Of a DNA stretch of 64,000 nt, positions 8,681 to 17,534 are shown one piece after another. Within the stretch, counting starts at the first letter, position 1, and every line of letters begins with the position of its first letter. Under the pieces are notes generated by a model. It had not been told where the DNA came from and ran no database searches. It saw only the letters and a list, made by a program, of their open reading frames with translations. A program made the position numbers and the translations under genes. This stretch comes from Actinomadura rupiterrae (lineage in GTDB: Bacteria; Actinomycetota; Actinomycetes; Streptosporangiales; Streptosporangiaceae), in the NCBI RefSeq assembly GCF_024172125.1, contig NZ_JAMZEA010000009.1, positions 372,001 to 436,000 of the forward strand, read 5' to 3'.

Positions 8681-10377
8681 GCCCATTGCGGCACCCCCGC
8701 GGGCTCGCCGGAGGTCGCGCGGCCGGACTCGATCCGGACGGTGCGGTCGACGTGGGCCAGCGTTGACGGGCGATGGGTGACCACGAGGACGGTGCGGCCG
8801 GGCATCAGGGCTCGCAGCGCGTCGAGCATGGTCGTTTCGGTGTCGTGGTCCAGGTGCGCGCCGGGTTCGTCCAGGAGGAGCAGGCCGACGTCGGTGGTCG
8901 CGCAGCGCAGGAACACCCGGGCTAGTGCGAGTCGCTGGCGCTGGCCGCCGGACAGGTCCGCGCCCCGATCGCCGAGGCGAGCGTCGTAGCCATCGGGAAG
9001 CGCGGTCACGAACGCGTCGGCGCCGGCTTGGCTGGCGGCGTCCCGGACCTGCTCGTCGGTGGCGTCCGGGAGTCCTAGCCGGATGTTGTCGGCCACGCTT
9101 CCGTCGAACAGGTGCGGACGTTGCGGGAGCCAGGCCAGGCGCCCGCGCCAATGGGCCAAGTCGAGCGCGGCCAGATCGGTGTCGCCGATGCGGACCGTCC
9201 CGCCGGAAGGCGCGACCAGGCCGAGAAGCACGGCGAGGATCGTGGATTTGCCCGCTCCACTTGGGCCGATGAGCGCCACGCGCTCCCCCGGTTCCACGCT
9301 CAGGTCCAGGCCCGCGAGCGCGGATACGGCGCGGCCCGGATAGCGGACGACCACGTCGCTCAACCGCAGCGCCGGCGCACCGGACGGCAGGGGGACGACG
9401 GGCGCCTCGACAGGCGCGGGTTCCGGTTCGTCCAGGAGGGTGAAGAGACGGCGGGCGACGGCGATGCCCTCGACGGCCTCGTGGAAGCGGGAGCCGGCCG
9501 CGCGGAGCGGCAGGTACGCCTCGGGCGCGAGGAGCAGGACGAGCATGCCGGTGCGCAGGTCCATCGAGCCGTCCAGCAGGCGGATGCCGATCGGGACGGC
9601 GACCAGCGCGACCGAGAACGAGGCGACCAGTTCCAGCACGAGCGCCGACAGGAACGCGGTGCGCAGCACGCGGACCGTCACGGCGCGGTGCGCGTCCGCG
9701 GCCTCGGCCACGAACTCGGCCTGCGCGCGGGCGCGGCCGAACACGCGGAGCGTCGGGAGGCCGGTGAGGACGTCCAGGAAGTGGCCGCCGAGCCGGGCGA
9801 GCAGGCCCCACTGGCGGCGCGCGGCGGCGCGGGTGTGCAGGCCGATCAGGACGCCGAACAGCGGCACGAGCGGCAGGGTGAGCGCGACGGTCAGGCCGGA
9901 CGCCGCGTCCGCGAAGGCGATCCGCAGCAGCACGCAGAGCGGCAGCAGCGCCGCGGCGAACAGGGTCGGCAGGTAGCCGGTCAGGTAGGGGTCGAGGGCG
10001 TCGGCGCCGCGGCCGAGCGCCGTGACCACCTCGCCCGTCCGGCGGCTCGCGAGGCGGCCCGGACCGAGCCGCTGGGTGTGCGCGAGCACCTCGCCGCGCA
10101 GGGTCTCCTTCAATCGGGCGGCCGCGCGGTGGGAGGCGGCCTGCCGCACCCTGACCACCACGGCACGCGCGACCAGCACGCCCGCGAGCAGCAGCAACGG
10201 GACGAGCTGGGCCCGCGCGCCGTCCCCGTGGACGACGCCGCCGGAGATGATCCCGGCCAGCAGCTCGGCCTGGAGCAGGACCAGCGCCGTGCCCGCCGCG
10301 GCGGCCAGCGCGCTGCCCGCCAGGTGGCCGCGGGCCCCCGGCAGGTGGCGCAGCAGCCTCCGCTCGTCCGGCCGCAT
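8677..10377 (-). CDS. cydD: Thiol reductant ABC exporter subunit CydD
   Basis: 566-residue ABC half-transporter, partner of CydC. The N-terminal six-helix membrane domain is followed by an ATPase with Walker A GPSGAGKST, signature LSGGQRQRLALAR and Walker B LLLLDEPG. Start ATG at 10377 overlaps the cydB stop as TGATG, showing translational coupling. The heterodimer is expected in the cytoplasmic membrane, supplying reductant for cytochrome bd maturation. A much longer open frame runs upstream but reads through cydB and is only a GC artefact. Confidence 0.92.
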   Translation of the reverse strand: MRPDERRLLRHLPGARGHLAGSALAAAAGTALVLLQAELLAGIISGGVVHGDGARAQLVPLLLLAGVLVARAVVVRVRQAASHRAAARLKETLRGEVLAHTQRLGPGRLASRRTGEVVTALGRGADALDPYLTGYLPTLFAAALLPLCVLLRIAFADAASGLTVALTLPLVPLFGVLIGLHTRAAARRQWGLLARLGGHFLDVLTGLPTLRVFGRARAQAEFVAEAADAHRAVTVRVLRTAFLSALVLELVASFSVALVAVPIGIRLLDGSMDLRTGMLVLLLAPEAYLPLRAAGSRFHEAVEGIAVARRLFTLLDEPEPAPVEAPVVPLPSGAPALRLSDVVVRYPGRAVSALAGLDLSVEPGERVALIGPSGAGKSTILAVLLGLVAPSGGTVRIGDTDLAALDLAHWRGRLAWLPQRPHLFDGSVADNIRLGLPDATDEQVRDAASQAGADAFVTALPDGYDARLGDRGADLSGGQRQRLALARVFLRCATTDVGLLLLDEPGAHLDHDTETTMLDALRALMPGRTVLVVTHRPSTLAHVDRTVRIESGRATSGEPAGVPQWA

Positions 10378-11321
10378 CAGAAGAAGGCCACGCTGTCGCG
10401 GTCGACCCGGCGCCGGAAGATCCACCAGAGCCACGCCTGCATGAGCAGCAGCACCGGCAGGACGGGCAGCGCCATCTTCCCGAACGTGCGCAGCGAGTCG
10501 TGCGCGGCGGCCTGGTCCAGCATGCCGGGCGCGAGCCCGACGCCGAGCGCGAGGACCGTCAGCAGCCCGGCGAGCGTGGTGAAGGTGAACGCGACTCCGG
10601 TCCGTCCGGCGGCGAGGGCGCGTCCGGTCCCGGCGACGGCCGCCAGCGCGACAATGCCGATCGCGAGCGCGGGCCACGGCCGCGCGAGCCCGCCGAGCGG
10701 CAGCGCGAGCAGGACGGTCAGCAGCCCGAGCCCGGCGACCGGCAGGACGAGCCGCCGCGCCAGGGCGGAGGCCGCCGCGCCGTTCGCGACCGGCAGCCGC
10801 AGCCCGAGGAACACCGCGCCGTGCAGCGCGAGCAGCCCGGTGACCGCGACCGCGCACACCAGGGCCAGCGGGTCGAGGATGCCGATGCCGGGGCGGCCGT
10901 CCGGCACCCCGCCGACCAGGTTCCCGATCACCAGCCCGGACGTGACGGCGAGGCCGAGGCTCCCGGCCGTGATCGCGCCCTCCCACGTCCGCCGCCACGT
11001 GTCGGAGACGCCGCGGCTGCGGAACCAGAAGCCCGCGTCGCGAACGGCCCACGACACCAGCAGCACCGCGACCACCGGGTACAGGCCGGACAGCACCCGG
11101 CCCTCGGCTTCCGGGAAGCCGGCGGACAGCACGCCCGCCGTCGCGACCAGCCACACCTCGTTCGCCAGCAGGAACGGGCCGACCGCGGTGAGCGCGAGGC
11201 GGCGCTCCGCGCCGGGGCGGGTCACCCACGGCAGGGTGAGGCCGACCCCGATGTTGAACCCGTCCAGCGCCAGCCAGCCGCCGAACAGCAGGCCCACGAC
11301 CAGCAGCCACAGCACGTCCAT
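10377..11321 (-). CDS. cydB: Cytochrome bd ubiquinol/menaquinol oxidase subunit II
   Basis: 314-residue polytopic membrane protein that starts MDVLWLLVVGLLFGGWLALDG, typical of CydB, with about eight or nine hydrophobic segments. With CydA it forms the bd-type quinol oxidase that reduces O2 to water without pumping protons and resists inhibitors of the cytochrome bc1-aa3 branch. The start lies 35 bp after the cydA stop and the stop overlaps cydD. Being embedded in a polyketide cluster suggests either redox support or respiratory self-protection (inference). Confidence 0.93.
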   Translation of the reverse strand: MDVLWLLVVGLLFGGWLALDGFNIGVGLTLPWVTRPGAERRLALTAVGPFLLANEVWLVATAGVLSAGFPEAEGRVLSGLYPVVAVLLVSWAVRDAGFWFRSRGVSDTWRRTWEGAITAGSLGLAVTSGLVIGNLVGGVPDGRPGIGILDPLALVCAVAVTGLLALHGAVFLGLRLPVANGAAASALARRLVLPVAGLGLLTVLLALPLGGLARPWPALAIGIVALAAVAGTGRALAAGRTGVAFTFTTLAGLLTVLALGVGLAPGMLDQAAAHDSLRTFGKMALPVLPVLLLMQAWLWWIFRRRVDRDSVAFF

Positions 11322-11356
11322 CAGTACCGCCCGTCCATGAGTAGGGGCCCTTCCGG

Positions 11357-12625
11357 CTAGAGCCGAAGCGGCAGTTCGTCGGCCGACGGGGAGCCCGGCG
11401 GTTCCACCGCGCCGAACGCGGCGCCGAGGACGACGCCGTCCGGGCCGCGCCGGGCGGTGCGGGCGATGAGCGCGTAGTCCACGACGGCGAGCGCGAGGAA
11501 CACCGCGGTGAACAGGATCAGCGAGGTCAGGACCGTCCCGGCACTCACCGGCGAGGCCGCATCGGCGGTCTTCAGCTGCCCGTAGACGATCCAGGGCTGC
11601 CGTCCGACCTCGCGGGTGAGCCAGCCGGCGATCGCCGCGACGAACGGCACCGGGATGAGGATCATGAGCGTCCACTGGATGAACCGGCGGCGCTCGAACC
11701 AGTTCCGGATGAGGAACACCAGCGGCACCCAGAAGAAGTACTCGAAGATCTCGCCGATGATCGACATGGTCTGGAACGAGGCGTCGATCCAGCCGGGCGG
11801 CCGGTAGTCGCCGGGCCCGAACTGGGCCACGGCCTGCGCCTGCGCCGCGTTCACGTCGCCGCGCCAGATCGCGGCGTACTCGACCGGCTTGGTCTCCTTG
11901 ACCATGTCGAGCTGCGGGTAGCCGGTCTGCGCGACGAGGAACCCGCCGAGGAACGCGAACACGATCCCGATCCGCATCGAGCGGCGGAACAGCTCGGTGT
12001 CGCCGGTGCCCTTGCGGAAGTGCCAGGCGCTCACGCCGGAGACGAACAGGCCGCCGGCGAGCAGCACGACGGAGACGATGTGCTCGATCGCGTGCGTGGT
12101 GGAGATGTTCGAGAGCAGCGCGCCGAAGTCCGTCAGCGCGAGGTGGTCGCCGCGCCGGACGGACCCGACCGGGTGGTTGAGGAAGCCGTTGGCCACCAGC
12201 ACCCAGAACACCGAGGCGTAGCCGCCCGCGAGCACTACCCAGAACACCAGGGCGTGCAGCCACCGGGGCATCCGCCCCCAGCCGAAGATCCAGATGCCGA
12301 GGAAGGTGGACTCGACGAAGAACGCCACCAGCGTCTCCATCGCCAGCGACGGTCCGAACACGTCGCCCGCGAAGTGCGTGAGCCCGCTCCAGTTGAGCCC
12401 GAACTGGAACTCCAGGACGAGCCCGACGACGATGCCGAGCGCGTAGTTGATGACGTAGATCTGGCCCCAGAACCGGGTCATCCGCTCGAACACCGGCTTA
12501 CCGGTGATCGCGAACCGGGTCTCGGTCACCGCGATGATCGGCCCGAGCCCCAGCGTCAGCACGACGAACAGGAAGTGCAGGCTCGTCGTCACCGCGAACT
12601 GGAGCCGCGCCAGGTCGAGTGCCAC
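11357..12625 (-). CDS. cydA: Cytochrome bd ubiquinol/menaquinol oxidase subunit I
   Basis: 422-residue CydA with the N-terminal quinol-oxidase signature: the heme-ligand His in TSLHFLFVVLTLG (residue 17), and conserved VTETRFAITG, LEFQFGLNWS and AMETLVAFFVESTFLGIW segments. The length is that of actinobacterial forms with a short Q-loop. The GTG at 12625 is chosen because GGGAGGAG lies just upstream and the protein then begins in the family-typical place; the open frame runs 400 bp further. First gene of cydABDC, divergent from the accBC operon, with a 15-bp-repeat motif at 12684-12709 in its upstream region. Confidence 0.94.
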   Translation of the reverse strand: MALDLARLQFAVTTSLHFLFVVLTLGLGPIIAVTETRFAITGKPVFERMTRFWGQIYVINYALGIVVGLVLEFQFGLNWSGLTHFAGDVFGPSLAMETLVAFFVESTFLGIWIFGWGRMPRWLHALVFWVVLAGGYASVFWVLVANGFLNHPVGSVRRGDHLALTDFGALLSNISTTHAIEHIVSVVLLAGGLFVSGVSAWHFRKGTGDTELFRRSMRIGIVFAFLGGFLVAQTGYPQLDMVKETKPVEYAAIWRGDVNAAQAQAVAQFGPGDYRPPGWIDASFQTMSIIGEIFEYFFWVPLVFLIRNWFERRRFIQWTLMILIPVPFVAAIAGWLTREVGRQPWIVYGQLKTADAASPVSAGTVLTSLILFTAVFLALAVVDYALIARTARRGPDGVVLGAAFGAVEPPGSPSADELPLRL

Positions 12626-12683
12626 GTGTCCGCTCCTCCCGTCACGTCGGACCCCGCCGGAGCACGGCGCGGTACGCCGACAA

Positions 12684-12709
12684 GCTACATGTAGGTTGGC
12701 TACTTGTCG
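12684..12709. promoter_or_regulatory. 15-bp-period operator-like repeat upstream of cydA
   Basis: GCTACATGTAG (12684-12694) is followed exactly 15 bp later by GCTACTTGTCG (12699-12709). CTACATGTAG is a perfect 10-bp palindrome, and GACAAG/CTTGTC (12679 and 12703) form an outer inverted repeat. The core and period match sites at 28093 and 29181. It lies about 60-85 bp upstream of cydA and 210 bp upstream of the forward gene at 12920. The rest of the 294-bp divergent gap (12626-12919) shows no other clear element. Confidence 0.55.
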
Positions 12710-12919
12710 AGGGCCCGGAGGCCCGAGCGTCACGAGCCTGCGGCGTCCTGCTCGCGGCCGGGTGGCGGCCCGCTCGACCCGTCCGGCGGGCGGCGGCGGA
12801 CGGCGACCAGCGGCCCTCGACCGGGCCGAGAGCCGGGCCCGGGAGTGTCGGATGTCGACCACCCGGAGTGCCGGCCGGTCCCGCCCCGAGGGACGGCCCG
12901 CCCCCACTCGGAGGAGCGA

Positions 12920-13246
12920 ATGCCCGACCACAACCCCGCGAAGGCGGCGCTCCGCGCTGTGCTCCGCCACCTGCGGCTCGCCTTCATCTACGCCGGGGCG
13001 ATGGCGTGGTCCTCCCAGGAGGCCAGCCTCGTCCTGCGGACCGCGCACGAGGACGCGGCCCGGACGGCGGACCCGGCGGACGCCCCCGGCGCCGCGGGAC
13101 GCGAGCGGACCCCGGCCCGGGAGACCGTCCCGGCCGTCCCGCCGTCCGCCCCGGACCCGAGCACGCCCTATGCCGAGCTGGCGCAGGCGGAGCGCCGGCT
13201 CTTCCTCGAACTGGACGAGCTGATCAGACAGGAGGACGGGAGATGA
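12920..13246 (+). CDS. Small uncharacterised protein coupled to accB
   Basis: 108-residue protein that I do not recognise. The N-terminal third (residues 1-45) looks helical and amphipathic (AALRAVLRHLRLAFIYAG), the middle (about 50-80) is Pro/Ala-rich and probably disordered, and the C-terminal end is a charged helix (LAQAERRLFLELDELIRQ). The start is set by GGAGGAG (12910-12916). Its stop overlaps the accB start (ATGA), so it is made together with the biotin carrier protein. A small acyl-CoA carboxylase accessory role, like the epsilon subunits known in actinomycetes, is possible but no similarity to them was seen. Confidence 0.7.
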   Translation: MPDHNPAKAALRAVLRHLRLAFIYAGAMAWSSQEASLVLRTAHEDAARTADPADAPGAAGRERTPARETVPAVPPSAPDPSTPYAELAQAERRLFLELDELIRQEDGR

Positions 13247-13896
13247 CCGACCCGGCGACTGACCCGGCCGGCGCCCCGGCGACGGGACCGGCTGCCGACC
13301 CGGCCGGCGGCCCGGCGACGGGCCCGGAGCCGCTGCTGGACGCGGTGGTGCGCCGCGCCGCCCAGCTCCAGGCCGCGGCGAGCGCGCCCGTGAAGCGGGT
13401 GCGGGTCCAGGCGGACGACATGACCGTGGAGATCGAGTGGGCGGTGCCGGAGGCCGCGCCCGCCGCGCCCGCGCCGGTGCAGGCGCACCCGAGCGCGCAC
13501 CTGGTCGCCTTCCCCCACGTGAACGGCCACGCGGCCGGGCACGCGCCGGGGACGGCCGTGGCGAACGGAGGGGCCAGCGGCACGGCCGGGGTCGCGGTGG
13601 CCGACCCGCCCGAGGCCGCCGAGGACGAGGGCACGGTGCTGGTCACCGCCCCGGCCGTCGGCGTGTTCTACCGCGCGCCCGAGCCTGGCGCCGCGCCGTT
13701 CGTGGCGGTCGGCGACGACGTCGAGCCGGGCCAGCAGGTCGGGATCCTGGAGGCGATGAAGCTGATGAACCCGATCGAGGCCGAGCAGGCCGGACGGGTC
13801 GTGGCGGTGCTGGTGGAGGACCAGGCCGCGGTCGAGTACGGCCAGCCGCTGATCCGGCTCGCGCCGGCCGGCGGCGCGGCCCCCGGCGGAGCCTAG
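13243..13896 (+). CDS. accB: Biotin carboxyl carrier protein of acetyl-CoA carboxylase
   Basis: 217 residues. A Pro/Ala-rich N-terminus leads through a long linker to a C-terminal biotinyl domain with the motif ILEAMKLMNPIEA, where the Lys of AMKLM is biotinylated. This matches bacterial AccB, including the VTAPAVGVFYRAPEPG entry strand. It carries CO2 from AccC to the carboxyltransferase (fused accDA at 22430) to make malonyl-CoA, the extender unit of the polyketide. Start ATG overlaps the upstream stop, and accC starts 13 bp downstream after AGGGAGGAGG. Confidence 0.93.
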   Translation: MTDPATDPAGAPATGPAADPAGGPATGPEPLLDAVVRRAAQLQAAASAPVKRVRVQADDMTVEIEWAVPEAAPAAPAPVQAHPSAHLVAFPHVNGHAAGHAPGTAVANGGASGTAGVAVADPPEAAEDEGTVLVTAPAVGVFYRAPEPGAAPFVAVGDDVEPGQQVGILEAMKLMNPIEAEQAGRVVAVLVEDQAAVEYGQPLIRLAPAGGAAPGGA

Positions 13897-13909
13897 GGAG
13901 GAGGACGCG

Positions 13910-15259
13910 ATGTTCAAGACCGTGCTCATCGCCAACCGCGGGGAGATCGCCCTGCGGGTCGCGCGGACCTGCCGGGAGCTCGGCATCCGGACCGTGGTCA
14001 CGCACTCGACCGCGGACCGCGACTCGACACCCGTGCGGTACGCCGACGCGGCCGTGCAGATCGGGCCCGCGCCGTCCCGGCACAGCTACAACAACGCCGC
14101 CGCGATCGTGTCGGCGGCCCAGGTGCACGGCTGCGACGCCGTGCATCCCGGCTACGGCTTCCTGTCGGAGGACCCCTACTTCGCCGAGATCTGCGCGGCC
14201 GAGGGGCTGACCTTCATCGGCCCGCCCGCCGAGGTGATCTCGCTGCTCGGCGACAAGCTGCGCGCCCGCCGGTTCGTCGCCGAGCTCGGCCTGCCGGTGC
14301 TGCCGAGCAGCGATCCCGAGCAGCAGGGCGGCACGGAGCTGGCGCGGGTCGCCGACCGGATCGGCTACCCGGTCATCATCAAGGCGTCCGCCGGCGGCGG
14401 CGGGCGCGGCATGGCGATCGTCCGCGACCCGCGCGACTTCCCGCGCGCCTACGCCGAGACGCGCAGCGCCGCGCAGAACCTGTTCGGCGACGCGCGGGTC
14501 TACGTCGAGAAGTACCTGGACGCCGCCCGGCACATCGAGATCCAGATCCTCGCGGACGGGCACGGCAACGCCGTCTACCTGGGCGGGCGCGACTGCTCGG
14601 TGCAGCGCCGCCGGCAGAAGCTGGTCGAGGAGAGCCCGCCGCCGTCGGTGCGCGCGGCCGACCTGGACCGGATCGGGCAGCTGTCGGCGAAGGTCGCGCG
14701 CGAGGCGGGCTACGTCGGCGCCGGGACGTTCGAGTTCGTCGCCGACGAGGACGACGAGTTCTACTTCCTGGAGGTCAACAGCCGGCTCCAGGTCGAGCAC
14801 CCGGTCACCGAGATGGTCACCGGGCTGGACCTCGTCCGCGAGCAGCTGCTGGTCGCGGCGGGCGGGACGCTGTCGTTCCGGCAGCAGGACGTCGAGATCC
14901 GCGGCGCGTCGATCGAGTGCCGCATCAACGCCGAGGACCCGGCGCGCGGCTTCCTGCCGACGCCGGGCCTGATCGACGAGCTGGTCCTGCCGGGCGGCCC
15001 GTTCGTCCGGGTGGACACGCACGCGGTCTCCGGCGCGCGGGTCACCGCCGACTACGACTCGCTGCTCGCCAAGGTCATCGTCTGGGCGCCGGACCGGGCC
15101 CAGGCCATCGCGCGGATGGACCGCGCGCTGGGCGAGCTGACCGTCTCCAGCCACGCCGTCCGGACCACCACCGGGTTCCTGCGGGAGGTGCTCGCGCGAC
15201 CGGAGTTCCGCGAGGCGCGCCACACCACGGCCCTGGTCGACACGATGCGCGAGGGATGA
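13910..15259 (+). CDS. accC: Acetyl-CoA carboxylase biotin carboxylase subunit
   Basis: 449-residue biotin carboxylase of normal AccC length, beginning MFKTVLIANRGEIALRV. The ATP-grasp glycine loop (ASAGGGGRGM), catalytic region (EVNSRLQVEHPVTE) and the C-terminal biotin carboxylase domain (INAEDP) are intact. It uses ATP and bicarbonate to carboxylate AccB. It lies between accB and the exporter genes and overlaps the next gene (ATGA). With accB and accDA it makes a full malonyl-CoA supply inside the cluster, separate from the large one-chain enzyme at 43799. Confidence 0.95.
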   Translation: MFKTVLIANRGEIALRVARTCRELGIRTVVTHSTADRDSTPVRYADAAVQIGPAPSRHSYNNAAAIVSAAQVHGCDAVHPGYGFLSEDPYFAEICAAEGLTFIGPPAEVISLLGDKLRARRFVAELGLPVLPSSDPEQQGGTELARVADRIGYPVIIKASAGGGGRGMAIVRDPRDFPRAYAETRSAAQNLFGDARVYVEKYLDAARHIEIQILADGHGNAVYLGGRDCSVQRRRQKLVEESPPPSVRAADLDRIGQLSAKVAREAGYVGAGTFEFVADEDDEFYFLEVNSRLQVEHPVTEMVTGLDLVREQLLVAAGGTLSFRQQDVEIRGASIECRINAEDPARGFLPTPGLIDELVLPGGPFVRVDTHAVSGARVTADYDSLLAKVIVWAPDRAQAIARMDRALGELTVSSHAVRTTTGFLREVLARPEFREARHTTALVDTMREG

Positions 15260-16269
15260 GCATGGACGAGCACGGCGCACCGGCCGTCGAGGCTCACGGG
15301 CTGGTCAAACGCTACGGGTCCGCGACCGTCCTGGACGGGCTGGACCTGCGGGTTCCGGCCGGAAGCGTGCTCGGGCTGCTCGGCCCGAACGGCGCGGGCA
15401 AGACCACGACCGTCCGGGTGCTGACGACGCTGCTGCGCCCGGACGGCGGGCGCGCCCGCGTCGGCGGGTACGACGTCGTCCGGCAGCCCGACCAGGTCCG
15501 GCGCGTCATCGGCCTGTCGGGCCAGTACGCGGCGGTGGACGAGAACCTGACCGGGCGCGAGAACCTCGTCCTGTTCGGGCGGCTCTACCGGCTCCGCGCC
15601 CGCGCCGCGCGGGCCCGCGCGGACGAGCTGCTCGAACGGTTCCGGCTCACCGACGCCGCCGACCGCGTGGCGCGCGGCTACTCCGGCGGGATGCGCCGCC
15701 GCCTCGACCTGGCGGCGGCGCTGATCGTCCGGCCCCGGGTGATCGTGCTGGACGAGCCGACCACCGGCCTGGACGTGCGCGCCCGGCTGGACATCTGGGA
15801 GGCCGTCCGCGGCCTGGTCGCGGACGGCGCGGCGCTGCTGCTCACCACCCAGTACCTGGACGAGGCGGACGCGCTCGCCGACCGGATCATGATCCTCGAC
15901 AAAGGGCGGTCGATCGCCGAGGGCACCGCCGACGAGCTGAAGTCGCGCGTTGGGGACGAGCGGCTCGAACTCGTCCTCGCCGACCGCGGGCATGTCGAGG
16001 CGGCCGAGCGCGTGCTGCGCAGCACGGCCCAGGCGCACGGCGAGGTCGGGACGCAGGTGGCGACGCTGACGCTGACCGTCCCGGTGCGGAACGGCGTGCG
16101 GGCCCTGGCGGAGGTGTCGGCCGGGCTCGACCGGGCGGGGATCCCCGCGCGCGGCCTGTCGGTGCGCCGCCCCAGCCTGGACGAGGTGTTCCTGACGTTG
16201 ACCGGCGGCGGGCCCGGCGAGCGGGCCGGCACGCCCGAAGTGGAGGTGAGCGATGTCCGCGGCGCTTGA
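15256..16269 (+). CDS. DrrA-type ABC exporter ATP-binding protein
   Basis: 337-residue ATPase of the daunorubicin-resistance (DrrA) family, with Walker A GPNGAGKTT, signature YSGGMRRRLDLA, Walker B VIVLDEPTTG and the long DrrA-type C-terminal domain (PSLDEVFLTLTG). With the membrane partner encoded by the next gene it should pump the aromatic product out and give self-resistance. The start at 15256 overlaps the accC stop; an in-frame ATG at 15262 is an alternative. The 3' end overlaps the permease gene by 17 bp. Confidence 0.92.
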   Translation: MSMDEHGAPAVEAHGLVKRYGSATVLDGLDLRVPAGSVLGLLGPNGAGKTTTVRVLTTLLRPDGGRARVGGYDVVRQPDQVRRVIGLSGQYAAVDENLTGRENLVLFGRLYRLRARAARARADELLERFRLTDAADRVARGYSGGMRRRLDLAAALIVRPRVIVLDEPTTGLDVRARLDIWEAVRGLVADGAALLLTTQYLDEADALADRIMILDKGRSIAEGTADELKSRVGDERLELVLADRGHVEAAERVLRSTAQAHGEVGTQVATLTLTVPVRNGVRALAEVSAGLDRAGIPARGLSVRRPSLDEVFLTLTGGGPGERAGTPEVEVSDVRGA

Positions 16270-17083
16270 GGAGCTGCGCCCGGCGGCGGCGCCCGTCCCC
16301 GGCGGGCCCGCCGCCGCGCTGTGGGCGCTCCGCGACGTGTGGCTGGTGATGGGGCGGCACCTGCGGCACGTCCGGCGCGTCCCGCAGGTGCTGTTCTTCT
16401 CGACCGTCCAGCCGCTGGTGTTCATGCTGCTGCTGGCGTCGGTGTTCGGCCGGGCCGTGCACGTGCCGGGCGTGGACTACCGGGTGTTCATGGTGCCCGG
16501 CGCGTTCGTCCAGTCGATGGCGTTCGCGGGCGCGGGCACCTCGGTCGGGCTGGCCGACGACCTGCGCAACGGGTTCATCGACCGGTACCGCTCGCTGCCG
16601 ATGGCGCGGTTCGCCGTGCTCGCCGGGCGGATCTCGGCGGACGTCGTGCGCAACGTGCTGATCGTGGTCTGGCTCGGCATCGCCGCGCAGCTCGTCGGCT
16701 TCAAGATCACCACCGGTCCGGTGCAGGCGGTCGGCGGCGTGCTGATGCTGATGGGCTTCGGCTTCACGTTCTCGTGCGTGGGCGCGGTCATCGGCCTGGT
16801 CGCCAAGACGCCCGAGGCCGCCCACATGGGCACTTCCGTCTGGATATTTCCGTTGACCTATGTGAGCAGCGCGTTCGTCCCGTCCGCGCGGCTGCCGGTC
16901 TGGCTGCGCTGGTGGTCCGACATCAGCCCGGTCACCGCCGCGGTGGACGCGATGCGCGCGCTGTTCATCGGCTACGGCTCGGCGACGGGCCCGGTGCTGC
17001 TGGGCCTGGCGTGGTTCGTCGGCGTCCCGGCGGTGTGCCTGCCGCTCGCCGTCCGCCTGTTCAACCGGGCGGCCAACCGCTGA
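16253..17083 (+). CDS. DrrB-type ABC-2 exporter permease
   Basis: 276-residue ABC-2 family membrane protein with about six hydrophobic segments and the DrrB-like stretch QPLVFMLLLASVFG. It forms the channel partner of the preceding ATPase. The start ATG at 16253 lies within the 3' end of that gene. It closes the accB-accC-export operon, and a strong hairpin follows at 17094. Drug specificity cannot be read from the sequence. Confidence 0.92.
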   Translation: MSAALEELRPAAAPVPGGPAAALWALRDVWLVMGRHLRHVRRVPQVLFFSTVQPLVFMLLLASVFGRAVHVPGVDYRVFMVPGAFVQSMAFAGAGTSVGLADDLRNGFIDRYRSLPMARFAVLAGRISADVVRNVLIVVWLGIAAQLVGFKITTGPVQAVGGVLMLMGFGFTFSCVGAVIGLVAKTPEAAHMGTSVWIFPLTYVSSAFVPSARLPVWLRWWSDISPVTAAVDAMRALFIGYGSATGPVLLGLAWFVGVPAVCLPLAVRLFNRAANR

Positions 17084-17093
17084 CCGCTCCATG

Positions 17094-17126
17094 GAAGAGG
17101 CCGGGCCCGCCGGGCCCGGCCTCTTC
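17094..17126. terminator. Bidirectional terminator hairpin
   Basis: A perfect 15-bp stem (17094-17108 with 17112-17126) with a 3-nt loop lies between the stop codons of the convergent permease and ABM monooxygenase genes. There is no long T-tract, as is common in actinomycetes, so it probably works in both directions. Confidence 0.8.
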
Positions 17127-17147
17127 GTGTGGGGTGGATTCGTTGTG

Positions 17148-17534
17148 TCAGTGCGTCCGTCGCCCGCAGGAGACCGGGTCGGGGAAGGCCGGGTCGTGAG
17201 CCGCCTGGCCGTCGGCCGCCGGCGCGTGGGAGTAGGACGCAGCGACCTCGTAGATGCCGAAGGGCGAGCCCGCGCTGCGGTCCTGGTACGGACGGAGCGG
17301 GGCGGTCGTGCCGCGGTGCTCCGAGCCCACCTCCCAGGTCCGGAACGCCTCGGCGCTCTCCCATTCGCTCATCACGACGAACTTGCCCGGCTCGGTGGTG
17401 GACGCCAGCAGCTCGTTGCCGAGCAGGCCCGGCGTCCCCGCCAGGGCCGTGCTGATGTCGTGGTAGGCGCGCTCGATCGCCCCGGGGTCGTCCCCCGGGG
17501 CGATCGCGTGGAGCAGGACGCGGAGCCGGTTCAT
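17148..17534 (-). CDS. Antibiotic biosynthesis monooxygenase (ABM) family protein
   Basis: 128-residue ABM-fold protein (ferredoxin-like alpha+beta barrel, as in ActVA-Orf6 and pradimicin PdmH/PdmI). Such cofactor-free oxygenases oxidise anthrone-type intermediates to quinones. Motif-like region PGKFVVMSEWESAEAF at about residues 50-65. The start overlaps the stop of the neighbouring ABM gene (ATGA), so the pair is co-translated and may form a two-protein oxygenase. A tail of about 30 residues beyond the core is Ala/Pro-rich. Confidence 0.82.
   Translation of the reverse strand: MNRLRVLLHAIAPGDDPGAIERAYHDISTALAGTPGLLGNELLASTTEPGKFVVMSEWESAEAFRTWEVGSEHRGTTAPLRPYQDRSAGSPFGIYEVAASYSHAPAADGQAAHDPAFPDPVSCGRRTH

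Noticed and set aside
6761..12625. cydABDC as a mobile or recently acquired island
   Set aside because: Base composition and gene overlap look like those of the neighbours; no repeats, integrase or transposase genes were seen.
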